Below are positions 36,501-44,702 of a stretch of DNA of 64,000 nt, piece by piece. This DNA is from Oceanicola sp. 22II-s10i. Lineage in GTDB: Bacteria > Pseudomonadota > Alphaproteobacteria > Rhodobacterales > Rhodobacteraceae. Position numbers and translations under genes: made by a program. Position 1 is the first letter of the stretch, and each line of letters opens with the position of its first letter. The notes under the pieces are model-generated. The model searched no databases and had not been told where the DNA came from. It saw only the letters and a program-made list of their open reading frames with translations. The stretch spans positions 360,604 to 424,603 of the forward strand of contig NZ_AQQU01000002.1 in assembly GCF_002210105.1 (NCBI RefSeq), given 5' to 3'.

Positions 36501-37466
36501 GATGCCATCGCGCTGTCACGCTTCGTGCCGCCGGTGCCGGTGCTGCCGCTGTTCATGGACCTGCCGCTGATGACCGGGGACGAGGTGCCGCACGCGCCGC
36601 ATGTCGCGGTGACGGCAAAGCCCTGGCCGGGGAGCGCGGCGATCTACGCGGCGGATGACGATGCGGGCTATGTGCTGAACACGATGGTGACGAAACGCTC
36701 GGTGATCGGCGTGACGGAGACGCCGCTCTCTGCCGCTTTTGCGGGGATCTACGACCTCGGCGAAGGGCTGAGCGTGCGGTTGACGAGCGGGGTCCTGTCC
36801 TCGGTGACGGACACCGCGATGCTTGCGGGGCGGAACCTTGCTGCGATCGGGGACGGGACGCCGGGCAACTGGGAGTTGTTCCAGTTCCGCGACGCCGTGC
36901 TGACCGCGCCGGATACGTGGCTGCTGACACGGCGGTTGCGGGGGCAGTTGGGGAGCGATGCGCTGATGCCGGAGGTCTGGCCGGCGGGCAGCTGGTTCGT
37001 GCTGCTGGACGGAACGCCCGAGCAGATCGCGTTGACGCCGGCGCAGCGCGGTTTCGCCCGGCACTACAGGACGGGACCGGGGCAGCGGCCGTTCACCGAC
37101 CCGGCCTATCGGCATGACGTGCAGGCGTTCGACGGAATCGGGCTGCGGCCCTATGCGCCTGCGCATCTGCGCGCGGAGTGGAGCGGTGGCGATCTGGGGC
37201 TGAGCTGGATCCGCCGGACCCGCATCGCGGGCGACGGCTGGGAGGGGTTGGATGTGCCGCTCGGCGAGGAGCGGGAGCATTACCTGGTTCGCGTGACACA
37301 GGGCGGGGTTCTGCGCGAGGCCGAGGTGTTTACGCCCGGATGGACGTGGAGCGCTGCGGCGCAGGCGGGGGACGGGCTGGCGGCGGGGCTGTTTACCGTC
37401 GGTGTGGCGCAGGTTTCGACCGTTTACGGGCCGGGCCCGTTCCGCGAGATCACGCTGTCGGCCTGA
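33552..37466 (+). CDS. GTA host-specificity megatron protein (g15)
   Basis: A 1304-residue protein, the largest of the cluster. A Gly/Ala-rich hydrophobic N-terminus (GAAVGGSIGGSVLGLSTAAA) is followed by a phage tail tip region. A TIM-barrel-like glycoside-hydrolase domain (about 430-760) contains YAADWSEYFGYHPQDGSGDV, FVGIDNYLPLSDWR and KPVWFTELGCAAVDKG. The rest is beta-rich and ends at the tail tip. It probably binds and locally digests the recipient surface. It starts 4 nt after g14. No clear terminator follows before cysE. Confidence 0.94.
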   Translation: MATLVLSSVGAAVGGSIGGSVLGLSTAAAGRFAGALLGRVIDQRLLGHGSEPVETGRVERFRLTGAGEGDPVARVYGRMRVGGQVIWASRFEEIVSTSGGGKGAPPSPEVREYSYRVNLAIALCEGEISGVGRIWADGVEIARDLLAMRVYRGDRTQVPDPRMEAVEGAGMVPAYRGTAYVVIEDLDLSPYGSRVPQFSFEVIRPGQGDGAEDVFSPARAIRAVAMMPGSGEYTLATTPVSFDLGGGAVRMANVNTPSGRSDFVTSLDALEAEVPGCGGVSLVVSWFGGDLRCGSCEIMPKVEQQEADGEGMAWRVSGLDRLAAAAVGRDGDDRPVYGGTPADAAVIEAIAEMNARGLRVMAYPFLLMDQQAENGLADPWSGAEDQPALPWRGRITLSVAPGRAGSPDGTSAAEAEVAAFFGTAAASDFAVSEGSVSYSGPAEWRFRRFILHQAALCVAAGGVDAFCIGSEMRGLTQIRGAGNSFPAVAALRALAAEVRTILGPDVKIGYAADWSEYFGYHPQDGSGDVFFHLDPLWSDPVIDFVGIDNYLPLSDWREDEDHADAGWGSVYDPDYLAANVEGGEYYDWYYHSPEAEAAQIRTPISDGAHGEDWVFRAKDIRGWWSHEHHERIGGVRQAAATGWVPGMKPVWFTELGCAAVDKGTNQPNVFLDPKSSESRLPRASTGRADPVIQMQYLRVMHEYWVDPAHNPVSAEYGGPMIDMDRAHVWAWDARPYPAFPNDRETWSDGANHAAGHWITGRVAGRSLASVVGEICEGVGPVNVGGLHGHVSGYLAEDVGPARADLQPLMLRYGFDAVEREGVLRFVMRDGRDAVELDGEALAVSPELGARIEEVRAPEAELAGRVRLKFVQAGADFAVVSEEAVMPDEVSRSVAASEVPLAMSRGEGRQVVERWLTEARVARDSVRLALPPSRRDIGAGDVLRLPVAEGAGLLRVDRVEQGDHALVEAVRIEPGSYRPVDMAEDAIALSRFVPPVPVLPLFMDLPLMTGDEVPHAPHVAVTAKPWPGSAAIYAADDDAGYVLNTMVTKRSVIGVTETPLSAAFAGIYDLGEGLSVRLTSGVLSSVTDTAMLAGRNLAAIGDGTPGNWELFQFRDAVLTAPDTWLLTRRLRGQLGSDALMPEVWPAGSWFVLLDGTPEQIALTPAQRGFARHYRTGPGQRPFTDPAYRHDVQAFDGIGLRPYAPAHLRAEWSGGDLGLSWIRRTRIAGDGWEGLDVPLGEEREHYLVRVTQGGVLREAEVFTPGWTWSAAAQAGDGLAAGLFTVGVAQVSTVYGPGPFREITLSA

Positions 37467-37567
37467 CGCCACGCATTCCGCGCTGTTAAATCTCTCATCA
37501 CGGCTTTGCGTTTCACCCGACCCCGCCTATCTGCTAGGGTGCGACGAGACGCGCGAAAGGATAGCCG

Positions 37568-38371
37568 ATGGCCGAGACCCGCAAGAAACTCGCCAAGCTG
37601 GACCCGGTCTGGGCCCGGATCACCACCGAGGCCGAGGCCGCCGTGCGCGAGGAGCCGCTGCTTGGCGGTCTCGTGCATTCGTCGGTCCTGCACCACCAGT
37701 CGCTGGAGCGGGCGCTGGCCTATCGGATTTCCGCCAAACTCGCCTCGCACGAGATGTCCGAGCAGATCCTGCGCGAAATCTGTGACGAGGCCTATGGCTC
37801 TGAACCTGCGCTGGCCAATGCGGCGCGGGCCGATATCGCAGCGACCTTCGACCGCGACCCGGCCTGCCATCGCTATCTGCAGCCGGTGCTGTTCTTCAAG
37901 GGCTTCCAGGCGGTGCAGACGCATCGCGTGGCGCATTGGTTGTGGACCAACGGGCGACATGACCTGGCCTATTTCTTCCAGATGCGGTCGTCCGAGATCT
38001 TTGGCGTCGACATCCATCCGAATGCCAAGATGGGGCAGGGCATCATGATCGACCACGCCCATTCCATCGTGATCGGCGAGACGGCGGTGGTCGGCGACAA
38101 CGTGTCGATGCTGCATTCCGTGACGCTGGGCGGGACGGGGAAAGAGGACGAGGACCGTCATCCCAAGATCGGTAACGGCGTGCTGATCGGCGCGGGGGCC
38201 AAGGTTCTGGGCAATATCCACATCGGCCACTGCTCGCGCATCGCGGCCGGCTCGGTCGTGCTGCATGACGTGGAGCCCTGCAAGACCGTCGCGGGCGTGC
38301 CTGCCAAGGTCGTTGGCGAAGCGGGCTGCGATCAGCCTTCGATGAACATGGATCAGCTCATCGGTCTGTGA
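37568..38371 (+). CDS. cysE: Serine O-acetyltransferase
   Basis: A 267-residue enzyme that acetylates L-serine for cysteine synthesis. The N-terminal helical domain (ARITTEAEAAVREEPLLGGL) precedes a hexapeptide-repeat left-handed beta-helix with GVDIHPNAKMGQGIMIDHAH, the catalytic His/Asp region, and GGTGKEDEDRHPKIG. The C-terminal tail is the segment that binds cysteine synthase. GCGAAAGGATAGCCG upstream fits the ATG. A bidirectional hairpin follows. It lies directly after the GTA cluster, as I recall for other Rhodobacterales. Confidence 0.95.
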   Translation: MAETRKKLAKLDPVWARITTEAEAAVREEPLLGGLVHSSVLHHQSLERALAYRISAKLASHEMSEQILREICDEAYGSEPALANAARADIAATFDRDPACHRYLQPVLFFKGFQAVQTHRVAHWLWTNGRHDLAYFFQMRSSEIFGVDIHPNAKMGQGIMIDHAHSIVIGETAVVGDNVSMLHSVTLGGTGKEDEDRHPKIGNGVLIGAGAKVLGNIHIGHCSRIAAGSVVLHDVEPCKTVAGVPAKVVGEAGCDQPSMNMDQLIGL

Positions 38372-38398
38372 TTTTTCGCTGATTGGGAAGGGCTTACG

Positions 38399-38419
38399 GG
38401 GCGCGGTTCATCCGCGCCC
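38399..38419 (+). terminator. Bidirectional terminator between cysE and bpt
   Basis: GGGCGCGG and CCGCGCCC pair perfectly around TTCAT, followed by TTTC on the plus strand. It sits in the 50-nt gap between convergent genes and can serve both. Confidence 0.75.
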
Positions 38420-38421
38420 TT

Positions 38422-39246
38422 TCACTTTGCGCGGGCCGAGGGGCGCAGGTCCGGCAGCGTGATGTTCGCCACCTGCTCGGCAATCGGCTGAACCGAGAGC
38501 GGATGCGTTTCGTGCGCGTAATCCTCGGGATCGCGCATCTTCTGCCACTGGCCGTCGTGATAGACCTCGAGCCCGCCGAAGCGCGCCTTGTAGCCCATCT
38601 TGGGCGAACCGGGCACCCAGTAGCCGAGGTAGACATAGGGCAGACCGGCCTCCCGCGCGATCTCGACATGGTCGAGGATCAGGTAGGTGCCGAGCGAGTC
38701 CTTCATCCGGGTCGGGTCGTAGAAGGAATAGACCATCGACAGCCCGTCATCGAGCACGTCGGTCAGCGAGACGGCGGTCAGCCCGTCCTCGGGGTCGTGG
38801 TATTCGATGACGCGCGACTTGATCGGCGTTTCCTCGATCATCGCGGCGAATTCGAAGACGTCCATGTCGGCCATCCCGCCATCCGCATGGCGGCTGTCGA
38901 GATAGCACCGGAACAGGTCATACTGATCCTCGGTCGCCCAGGGCGACGTCGCCTTGCGGGTCAGGGCCTTGTTGCGCTGGACCGTCCGCCGCTGGCTGCG
39001 CGAGGGTTTGAAATCCGCCACGTTGATCCGCGCCGACAGGCAGGCCGCGCAATCGGCGCAGGACGGGCGGTAGAGCACGTTCTGGGAACGGCGGAATCCC
39101 TGCTTGGACAGCGCGTCGTTGAGCGGCGCGGCCCCTTCGCCCTGCAGGGCGGTGAACAGCTTCCGCTCCATCCGGCCTTCGAGGTAAGGGCACGGTTGGG
39201 GGGCCGTCACATAGAACTGGGGTGCGAGCGGTAGGGTGTGGCGCAT
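38422..39246 (-). CDS. bpt: Aspartate/glutamate leucyltransferase (arginyltransferase-like, N-end rule)
   Basis: A 274-residue ATE/Bpt family enzyme that transfers leucine from its tRNA to N-terminal Asp or Glu, marking proteins for ClpS/ClpAP. The N-terminal [15 protein letters not shown] and the cysteine set [15 protein letters not shown] are diagnostic. The C-terminal [20 protein letters not shown] with [11 protein letters not shown] is the conserved catalytic end. The start gives the usual [16 protein letters not shown] opening. Confidence 0.95.
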   Translation of the reverse strand: MRHTLPLAPQFYVTAPQPCPYLEGRMERKLFTALQGEGAAPLNDALSKQGFRRSQNVLYRPSCADCAACLSARINVADFKPSRSQRRTVQRNKALTRKATSPWATEDQYDLFRCYLDSRHADGGMADMDVFEFAAMIEETPIKSRVIEYHDPEDGLTAVSLTDVLDDGLSMVYSFYDPTRMKDSLGTYLILDHVEIAREAGLPYVYLGYWVPGSPKMGYKARFGGLEVYHDGQWQKMRDPEDYAHETHPLSVQPIAEQVANITLPDLRPSARAK

Positions 39247-39335
39247 GATCGAGTGGCAGAAGGTTTGGACTGGACGTTATCAGCCGCCAACGTTTCAGCC
39301 AAGTAAAGAGTTCCGGCCAGCACATCCCTGCAGGG

Positions 39336-39782
39336 TCAACCCGCCCGATTGATCGCCACTGTTTCGAGGACGTGATCGGTAAGGCCTTGCTTACGTTCGG
39401 TAATCACCATCAGCACGACCGATGCCAGTTGCGCCAGCGGAAAGGCCCAGCTGAGCGAGTATCCAAGGGTGTGAAGGAACGCCGTGCTGCCGTCGAACCG
39501 GGCGCCATCGCCGCGCCGGAACTCGATCGCCATCAGGCGCATGCCCCAGGTTGCGGAGCCGCCGGCGATCGTCGCCCAACGGTAGAAGAATCCGGTGACG
39601 AGCATCAGCAGCGGGAAGAAGAAGAGGCCCGTGAAGGCGGTAAAGGGCACGATCAGCAGGCTGAGCGCGATGATGACCACCGTATCGACGACCCAGGCCA
39701 GCAGGCGCTTGGCCGGGACGCCGGAATAGAAGGCGGCATCGTAATGCGGGTCGGGCAGGGGTCGCGTGTCGGCGTAGCTCAT
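39336..39782 (-). CDS. RDD family membrane protein
   Basis: A 148-residue protein with an RDD-type signature RLLAWVVDTVVIIALSLLIV (here RLLAWVVD) and three hydrophobic segments (about 27-48, 52-72, 105-130). Family members are proposed transporters or Na+/H+ exchangers; the substrate is unknown. GAGGACATC precedes the ATG. It is followed by the bpt gene on the same strand with 89 nt between. Confidence 0.85.
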   Translation of the reverse strand: MSYADTRPLPDPHYDAAFYSGVPAKRLLAWVVDTVVIIALSLLIVPFTAFTGLFFFPLLMLVTGFFYRWATIAGGSATWGMRLMAIEFRRGDGARFDGSTAFLHTLGYSLSWAFPLAQLASVVLMVITERKQGLTDHVLETVAINRAG

Positions 39783-39844
39783 GATGTCCTCGCGTGATGC
39801 GGACCGGCCCCGCGTGGGGCCGGTTTGGTGGCTGACCGCAGGGG

Positions 39845-40297
39845 TCAGGCGTCTTCGCGCTTGTCCTCGTCGGACTCTTCCCCGGCGCGGCGGGCGCGTT
39901 CGCCCATGAACTGGTCGAACTCGGCCTTGTCCTTGGCGTCGCGCAGGCGCTGCAGGAAGGATTCGAAGGCGTCCTGTTCCTGTTCCAGACGGCGCAGCGT
40001 CTCGGTCTTGTAGGCGTCGAAGGCGGTGTTGCCCGAGGATTTCATCGCGGCATAGCCGGACCGGCGCATTTCGTAGCGTTCGCCATGGCGGCGGCAGGAT
40101 TTCGAGAACATGCGTTTGCTCCAGATCATGTAGGCAAGAAGGGCGAGGCCGACAGGCCAGAAGACAACAAAGCCGAGCACCATGGCGGCAATCCAGGCGC
40201 CCTTGCCCTTGCTGTCGAGCCAGTTCTCGCTCCGTTGCAGCCAGGACGGGCGGTAGAAACCACCGTCGGTGTGGGCCGTTGCGTGGGCGGGTGTCAT
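39845..40297 (-). CDS. DUF2852 membrane protein
   Basis: A 150-residue protein. One or two spans (about 32-55, GAWIAAMVLGFVVFWPVGLA) are followed by a long charged helical region (TLRRLEQEQDAFESFLQRLR) and an acidic tail EESDEDKREDA. It matches DUF2852, found across Rhodobacterales, with no known function. The start at 40297 opens MTPAHATAHTDGGFYRPSW; two operator-like palindromes lie 28 and 86 nt upstream. Confidence 0.82.
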   Translation of the reverse strand: MTPAHATAHTDGGFYRPSWLQRSENWLDSKGKGAWIAAMVLGFVVFWPVGLALLAYMIWSKRMFSKSCRRHGERYEMRRSGYAAMKSSGNTAFDAYKTETLRRLEQEQDAFESFLQRLRDAKDKAEFDQFMGERARRAGEESDEDKREDA

Positions 40298-40324
40298 CGT
40301 GTGTCTCTCTCCGTGTTCAGGTCT

Positions 40325-40401
40325 ATGTGAATGTCTTTCACATTGCCAAGATGGGAAGCACGGGCGGCCCTCGCAAGGGGTCATGTGAATGTTTTTTACA
40401 T
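40325..40401 (-). promoter_or_regulatory. Tandem ATGTGAA-N5-TTCACAT palindromes upstream of the DUF2852 gene
   Basis: Site 1, ATGTGAA-TGTCT-TTCACAT at 40325-40343, is a perfect 7-bp inverted repeat. Site 2, ATGTGAA-TGTTT-TTTACAT at 40383-40401, has one mismatch. The copies share the left arm and part of the spacer, 58 bp apart, and lie between the ybaK-type gene stop and the DUF2852 start. They look like twin binding sites for a dimeric regulator; which one is unknown. Confidence 0.55.
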
Positions 40402-40410
40402 TTTCCCATG

Positions 40411-40878
40411 TCAGGCTGTGAAATCAGACACTTGCGCACCGGTGAGGGGCTGCAGGGCGGTGGATTTCAGCGCAAATACATGATGCGGCGTGCCCGCGGC
40501 GGCCCATATGACGTCGAAATCCAGCAGTCGGGGGTCGAGGAAGGCGCGGATCGGGTTGACGTGTCCGACCGGGGCGACGCCGCCGATGGCAAAGCCCGTC
40601 TGGGCCCGGATCAGGGTGGCGTCGGCCTTGCCGAGTGCCTCGCCCGCCAATGCGGACGCCTTGGCCGCGTCGACCTGTTTGCCGCCGGCGGTCAGGAACA
40701 GGATCGCCTCGCCGCTTTCCTCGCCGCGAAAGATGATCGACTTGGCGATCTGATCGACCTCGCAGCCAACGCCGTCGGCGGCCATCTGCGCCGTCTTGGC
40801 CTCTTTCAGTTCGACGATCTCGGTCTCTATCCCTGCGTCCTGCAGCGCGCGGATCACGCGGGCCTTGCTCTTGCTCAT
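40411..40878 (-). CDS. YbaK/EbsC-family aminoacyl-tRNA deacylase
   Basis: A 155-residue protein of the YbaK/ProX fold, which hydrolyses misacylated tRNAs such as Ala- or Cys-tRNAPro. Visible motifs are the AKSIIFRG substrate loop with its Lys, LTAGGKQVD, and FAIGGVAPVGH near the C-terminus. The start MSKSKARVIRAL at 40878 has GGAGGCGC close upstream. It is divergent from glnE with an 81-nt gap. Confidence 0.9.
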   Translation of the reverse strand: MSKSKARVIRALQDAGIETEIVELKEAKTAQMAADGVGCEVDQIAKSIIFRGEESGEAILFLTAGGKQVDAAKASALAGEALGKADATLIRAQTGFAIGGVAPVGHVNPIRAFLDPRLLDFDVIWAAAGTPHHVFALKSTALQPLTGAQVSDFTA

Positions 40879-40959
40879 ATGCGCCTCCGGTGTTCGGCGT
40901 TTTATTGCCAGCGCGGGCGGCCATTGACCAGCCCTGGGGCGATACGCAATGTGCCGGCC

Positions 40960-43770
40960 ATGACCTTCGCCTCTCGCATGACCCGCTGTCCCCGCCCCTT
41001 CGATCCCGACCGTGGGGCGGAAGCCGTGGAGGCCGTGCCGGGGCTCGAGTCGCCGGTCGCGGACCTGATCCGGGGGACGGGCGGGTGCAGCCCCTACCTC
41101 GGCGGGCTGATCGCCAAGGAACGGGACTGGCTGCCGGGGGCGCTGGACGATCCCGAAGGTGCATTTGACGCCGTGATCGCGGGGCTGGGCGAGGTGACGC
41201 CCGACAAGCTGGCCAGCGCGCTGAGGCAGGCCAAGCGGCGGGTGGCGCTGTTGACGGGGCTGGCCGATCTGGCCGGGGTCTGGGCGCTGGAGGGCGCGAC
41301 GGAACGGCTGACCGAATTTGCCGACCGGGCGACCGATCTGGCGATGAAGGCGGCGCTCGGGGCCGAGGTGAAGCGCGGCAAGCTGCCGGGGATGACCGAG
41401 GACGACGTCGCGACCGGGGCGGGCATGGTGGCCTTCGCCATGGGCAAGATGGGCGCGGGCGAGCTGAACTACTCGTCGGACATCGACCTGATCGTGCTTT
41501 TCGACGACGGGCGTTTCGACCCCGACGCCTTCATGGAGGCGCGGCCCGCCTACATCCGGGCCACGCGGAAATGGGCGGCGATGCTGTCGGACATCACGGC
41601 CGAAGGCTATGTCTTTCGCACCGACCTGCGGCTGCGACCCGATCCGTCCGTCACGCCGGTCTGCATGGGGATGGAGGCGGCGGAGCGCTATTACGAGAGC
41701 CTTGGCCGCACGTGGGAACGCGCGGCGTGGATCAAGGCGCGGCCCTGCGCCGGGGACCTTGCGGCGGGCGAGCGGTTCCTGGGCGAGATGCGGCCCTTCG
41801 TCTGGCGGCGGCATCTGGATTTCGCGGCCATTCAGGACGCGCATGACATGCGGCTGAAAATACGCGATCACAAGGGCTTGCATGGCGGTGTTGATCTGCC
41901 CGGCTTTGACATGAAGCAGGGCGCGGGCGGCATCCGCGCGATCGAGTTCTTCGCCCAGTTCCACCAGATCGTGGCCGGTGGCCGCGATCCCGACCTGCGG
42001 GTGCGCGGGACCGTTCCGGCACTGGCGTTGCTGGCGGAAAAGGATTGGATTCCAAAGGATTTGGCGGAAAAGCTCACGTCCGCCTACCGTGCGCACCGAG
42101 AAGTGGAGCACCGGGTGCAGATGGTCAACGACGCCCAGACCCACGCCCTACCGCAGAACGACGCGGGCTTTGCGCGCTTGGCGGCCTTCATGGACCGCGA
42201 CGAGGGCGAGCTGAAGGCCGAGATCCGGACGCGGCTGGAGGAGGTCTGCGCGGATACGGACGGCTTCTTCGAGGCGCGCGGGCTGTCGAAAAAGCGCGAC
42301 GCGGCGCCGGAGGTGGAGTTCGACAGCAAGATCCTCGACCGCTGGCGGGGCTACCCGGCGCTCCGGTCCTCGCGGGCGCAGGGCATCTTCGAGCGGCTGA
42401 AGCCCGAGATCCTGTCCCGCCTCGCCGCCTCGGCCCGGCCCGAGGAGGCGCTGTCGGCCTTCGACGGGTTCCTGTCGGGCCTGCCCGCCGGTGTGCAGCT
42501 GTTTTCGCTGTTCGAGGCTAACCCGCATCTGATCGACCTGCTAGTCGACATCGTGGGCACCGCGCCTGAACTGGCGCTTTACCTGTCGCGCAACGCGAGC
42601 GTCTTCGACGCGGTGATCGGCGGGGGCTTCTTTGCGGAATGGCCGGGGCTGGGGGTGCTGACCGAAGACCTGCAGGGCGTTCTGGCGCATGAGCAGGACT
42701 ACGAAAAGAAGCTCGACGCCGCCCGGCGCTGGCAGAAGGACTGGCATTTCCGCATCGGCGTGCATCACCTGCGCGGCCTGATCGACGCCCGCGCCGCTGG
42801 CGTGGAATACGCGGAACTGGCCGAGGCGGTGCTGCGCGGCGTCCTGCCCGTAGTGGCGACGGAATTCGCCCGCAAGCACGGCGATTTGCCGGGGCGCGGG
42901 GCGGTGGTGCTGGGGATGGGTTCGCTCGGCGCGGGGCGGCTGAACGCGCGGTCCGACCTCGACCTGATCGTCATCTACGACGCGGGCGACGTGGAGCAAT
43001 CGGACGGACGTCGCCCTTTGCCTGCAAGGACTTACTATGCGCGGCTCACGCAGGCCCTTGTCACCGCGCTGACCGCGCCGATGGCCGAGGGGCGGCTCTA
43101 CGAGGTCGACATGCGGCTGAGGCCCTCGGGCAATCAGGGGCCCGTCGCTACGTCATGGCCCGCCTTCCACAGCTACCAGTCTGAACAGGCCTGGGTGTGG
43201 GAACACCTTGCGCTCACCCGCGCGCGGATCGTCGCCGAGGCGGGTGCGGAGGGCGTCGCGCTCGGACAGGATGTGACGGCGTTCCGCGACGATCTGCAGG
43301 CGCGCGGGCGTGACCGGGACGAGGTCCTGAGCGCCGTGGCCGAGATGCGGGCGCGGATCGCCAAGGCGGGGCGCAGCCCCGACGCGTGGGAGGTCAAGAC
43401 CGGCCCCGGCCGCAACCAGGAGATCGAGCTGATGGCGCAGGCCGGGGCGATCATCGGGGGCGTGCCGTCGGGGCCGATGGTGACGGGCCTGGACGGGGCG
43501 GTGCGCGACGGCTGGCTGACGGCGGAGGGGCGCGACGACATGGTCGCCGCGTACGAGCTGTGCTGGCAGTTGGGGCAGGTGGCCAAGCTGCTCAGCGACC
43601 GGCCGCTCGATCCCGACGCCATCGGCGCGGGCGGGCGGGCGATGCTGCTCAGGGAAACGGGGGTGGACGATATCTCCGCGCTCGAGGAAAAGTACTTCAG
43701 CACGACGGCGCGGGCGGCGGAGGCGATCGACGCCGCGCTCGCGCCCTATGCCAAAGAGGACGAGGCATGA
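40960..43770 (+). CDS. glnE: Glutamine synthetase adenylyltransferase/adenylyl-removing enzyme
   Basis: A 936-residue bifunctional regulator of glutamine synthetase. It has two nucleotidyltransferase domains: the N-terminal one with GAGELNYSSDIDLIVLFD (about 165-182, adenylyl-removing) and the C-terminal one with GAGRLNARSDLDLIVIYD (about 653-670, adenylylating), joined by the helical R domain with KQGAGGIRAIEFFAQ. PII signalling controls it in this family. The start at 40960 is the first Met after non-coding sequence; a second Met six codons on is possible. It overlaps the next gene by 4 nt. Confidence 0.95.
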   Translation: MTFASRMTRCPRPFDPDRGAEAVEAVPGLESPVADLIRGTGGCSPYLGGLIAKERDWLPGALDDPEGAFDAVIAGLGEVTPDKLASALRQAKRRVALLTGLADLAGVWALEGATERLTEFADRATDLAMKAALGAEVKRGKLPGMTEDDVATGAGMVAFAMGKMGAGELNYSSDIDLIVLFDDGRFDPDAFMEARPAYIRATRKWAAMLSDITAEGYVFRTDLRLRPDPSVTPVCMGMEAAERYYESLGRTWERAAWIKARPCAGDLAAGERFLGEMRPFVWRRHLDFAAIQDAHDMRLKIRDHKGLHGGVDLPGFDMKQGAGGIRAIEFFAQFHQIVAGGRDPDLRVRGTVPALALLAEKDWIPKDLAEKLTSAYRAHREVEHRVQMVNDAQTHALPQNDAGFARLAAFMDRDEGELKAEIRTRLEEVCADTDGFFEARGLSKKRDAAPEVEFDSKILDRWRGYPALRSSRAQGIFERLKPEILSRLAASARPEEALSAFDGFLSGLPAGVQLFSLFEANPHLIDLLVDIVGTAPELALYLSRNASVFDAVIGGGFFAEWPGLGVLTEDLQGVLAHEQDYEKKLDAARRWQKDWHFRIGVHHLRGLIDARAAGVEYAELAEAVLRGVLPVVATEFARKHGDLPGRGAVVLGMGSLGAGRLNARSDLDLIVIYDAGDVEQSDGRRPLPARTYYARLTQALVTALTAPMAEGRLYEVDMRLRPSGNQGPVATSWPAFHSYQSEQAWVWEHLALTRARIVAEAGAEGVALGQDVTAFRDDLQARGRDRDEVLSAVAEMRARIAKAGRSPDAWEVKTGPGRNQEIELMAQAGAIIGGVPSGPMVTGLDGAVRDGWLTAEGRDDMVAAYELCWQLGQVAKLLSDRPLDPDAIGAGGRAMLLRETGVDDISALEEKYFSTTARAAEAIDAALAPYAKEDEA

Positions 43771-44039
43771 CGACACGCGGCGATGCGGCGGATCCCAAGG
43801 GGCTGATCCGCGAATCCTACAACATCGAGGGGATCAGCGAACCGGAGTGCCGGTCGATCTTCATGGACTGGGCGCTGAGCCTGGCCGAGGGTGCGGACAC
43901 GCCCGGCTGCCTCGATACGCTGATCGCGCGGCATGCCGATGCCGTGCCGGATCATCCGATGTCGGGCCTGCTGCGCGCGGGCCGGACGTCGATGGCCAAC
44001 ACCGGGCGGCGGGGCGGACGGCGCGGGCGGCTGCAGTAA
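43767..44039 (+). CDS. Small hypothetical protein coupled to glnE
   Basis: A 90-residue protein I do not assign to a family. It has SYNIEGISEPECRSIFMDWALS with a following ADTPGCLDTLIARHADAVPD, and a basic tail RRGGRRGRLQ. Its ATG overlaps the glnE stop (ATGA), so it is translated with glnE, and a link to nitrogen control is a guess from position. It is convergent with eda, 6 nt apart. Confidence 0.75.
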   Translation: MTTRGDAADPKGLIRESYNIEGISEPECRSIFMDWALSLAEGADTPGCLDTLIARHADAVPDHPMSGLLRAGRTSMANTGRRGGRRGRLQ

Positions 44040-44045
44040 CGCCGC

Positions 44046-44702
44046 TCAGCGCACCAGAACGCTGGCGGTCCGGGCGATGTTGACGATCGCCGCCCAGTCC
44101 CCGGCCGCGATCAGGTCGTTGGGGCAGACCCATGACCCACCGACACAGGCGACATTCGCCAGCGTCAGGTAGTCGCGCACGTTGCCCGGCCCGATGCCGC
44201 CGGTCGGGCAGAAGGTGATCTGCGGGATCGGTGCGCCGATGGCTTTCAGCGCGGATGCGCCGCCTGCGGCTTCGGCGGGAAAGAACTTCTGCGTGGTATA
44301 GCCACGGTCCAGCAGCCGCATCGCCTCGGTCGCGGTGGCCGCGCCGGGCAGGGTCGGCAGGCCCTCGGCCGCGACCGCGTCGAGCAGGCGGTCGGTCGAA
44401 CCGGGCGAGACGCCAAAGGTCGCACCCGCCGCCTTGGCCCGCATCACGTCGTCCGGGGTCAGCAGTGTGCCCGCGCCGACGTAGCCGCCCGCGACCTCGG
44501 CCATGATCGAAATCGCCTCGAGCGCGGCGGGCGTGCGCAGGGTGACTTCCAGCACCGGCAGGCCGCCGTCGATCAGCGCCTCGGCCAGCGGGCGGGCGTG
44601 GGCGGCGTCGTGCACCGTGATGACCGGGATCACCGGGGCGATGCGGCAGAGTTCCAGCGTGCGGGCGCTGGCCTCGGCCGGGGTCAGGCGGTCAGACGAC
44701 AT
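44046..44702 (-). CDS. eda: 2-dehydro-3-deoxy-phosphogluconate (KDPG) aldolase
   Basis: A 218-residue class I aldolase that splits KDPG to pyruvate and glyceraldehyde-3-phosphate. The conserved [24 protein letters not shown] and the Schiff-base Lys region [16 protein letters not shown], followed by [15 protein letters not shown], are all present. Its start overlaps the edd stop by 11 nt, giving the classical Entner-Doudoroff operon edd-eda. Confidence 0.95.
   Translation of the reverse strand: MSSDRLTPAEASARTLELCRIAPVIPVITVHDAAHARPLAEALIDGGLPVLEVTLRTPAALEAISIMAEVAGGYVGAGTLLTPDDVMRAKAAGATFGVSPGSTDRLLDAVAAEGLPTLPGAATATEAMRLLDRGYTTQKFFPAEAAGGASALKAIGAPIPQITFCPTGGIGPGNVRDYLTLANVACVGGSWVCPNDLIAAGDWAAIVNIARTASVLVR

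Larger units (their letters stand above)
23569..37466 (+). other. Complete gene transfer agent structural gene cluster (g1-g15)
   Basis: Seventeen genes in the exact order of the Rhodobacter capsulatus GTA cluster: packaging (g1, g2), portal (g3), g3.5, prohead protease (g4), capsid (g5), connectors (g6-g8), tail tube (g9), tail chaperones (g10, g10.1), tape measure (g11) and baseplate/hub proteins (g12-g15). All are intact and mostly overlap by ATGA or sit a few bases apart. The particle packages random host DNA rather than its own genes, so no integrase, replication or lysis genes are expected here. Composition matches the flanking chromosome, as for long-resident GTAs. Confidence 0.95.

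Noticed and set aside
23356..37466. An ordinary prophage
   Set aside because: Gene order matches the RcGTA cluster exactly, with no integrase, repressor, replication or lysis genes and no composition shift.
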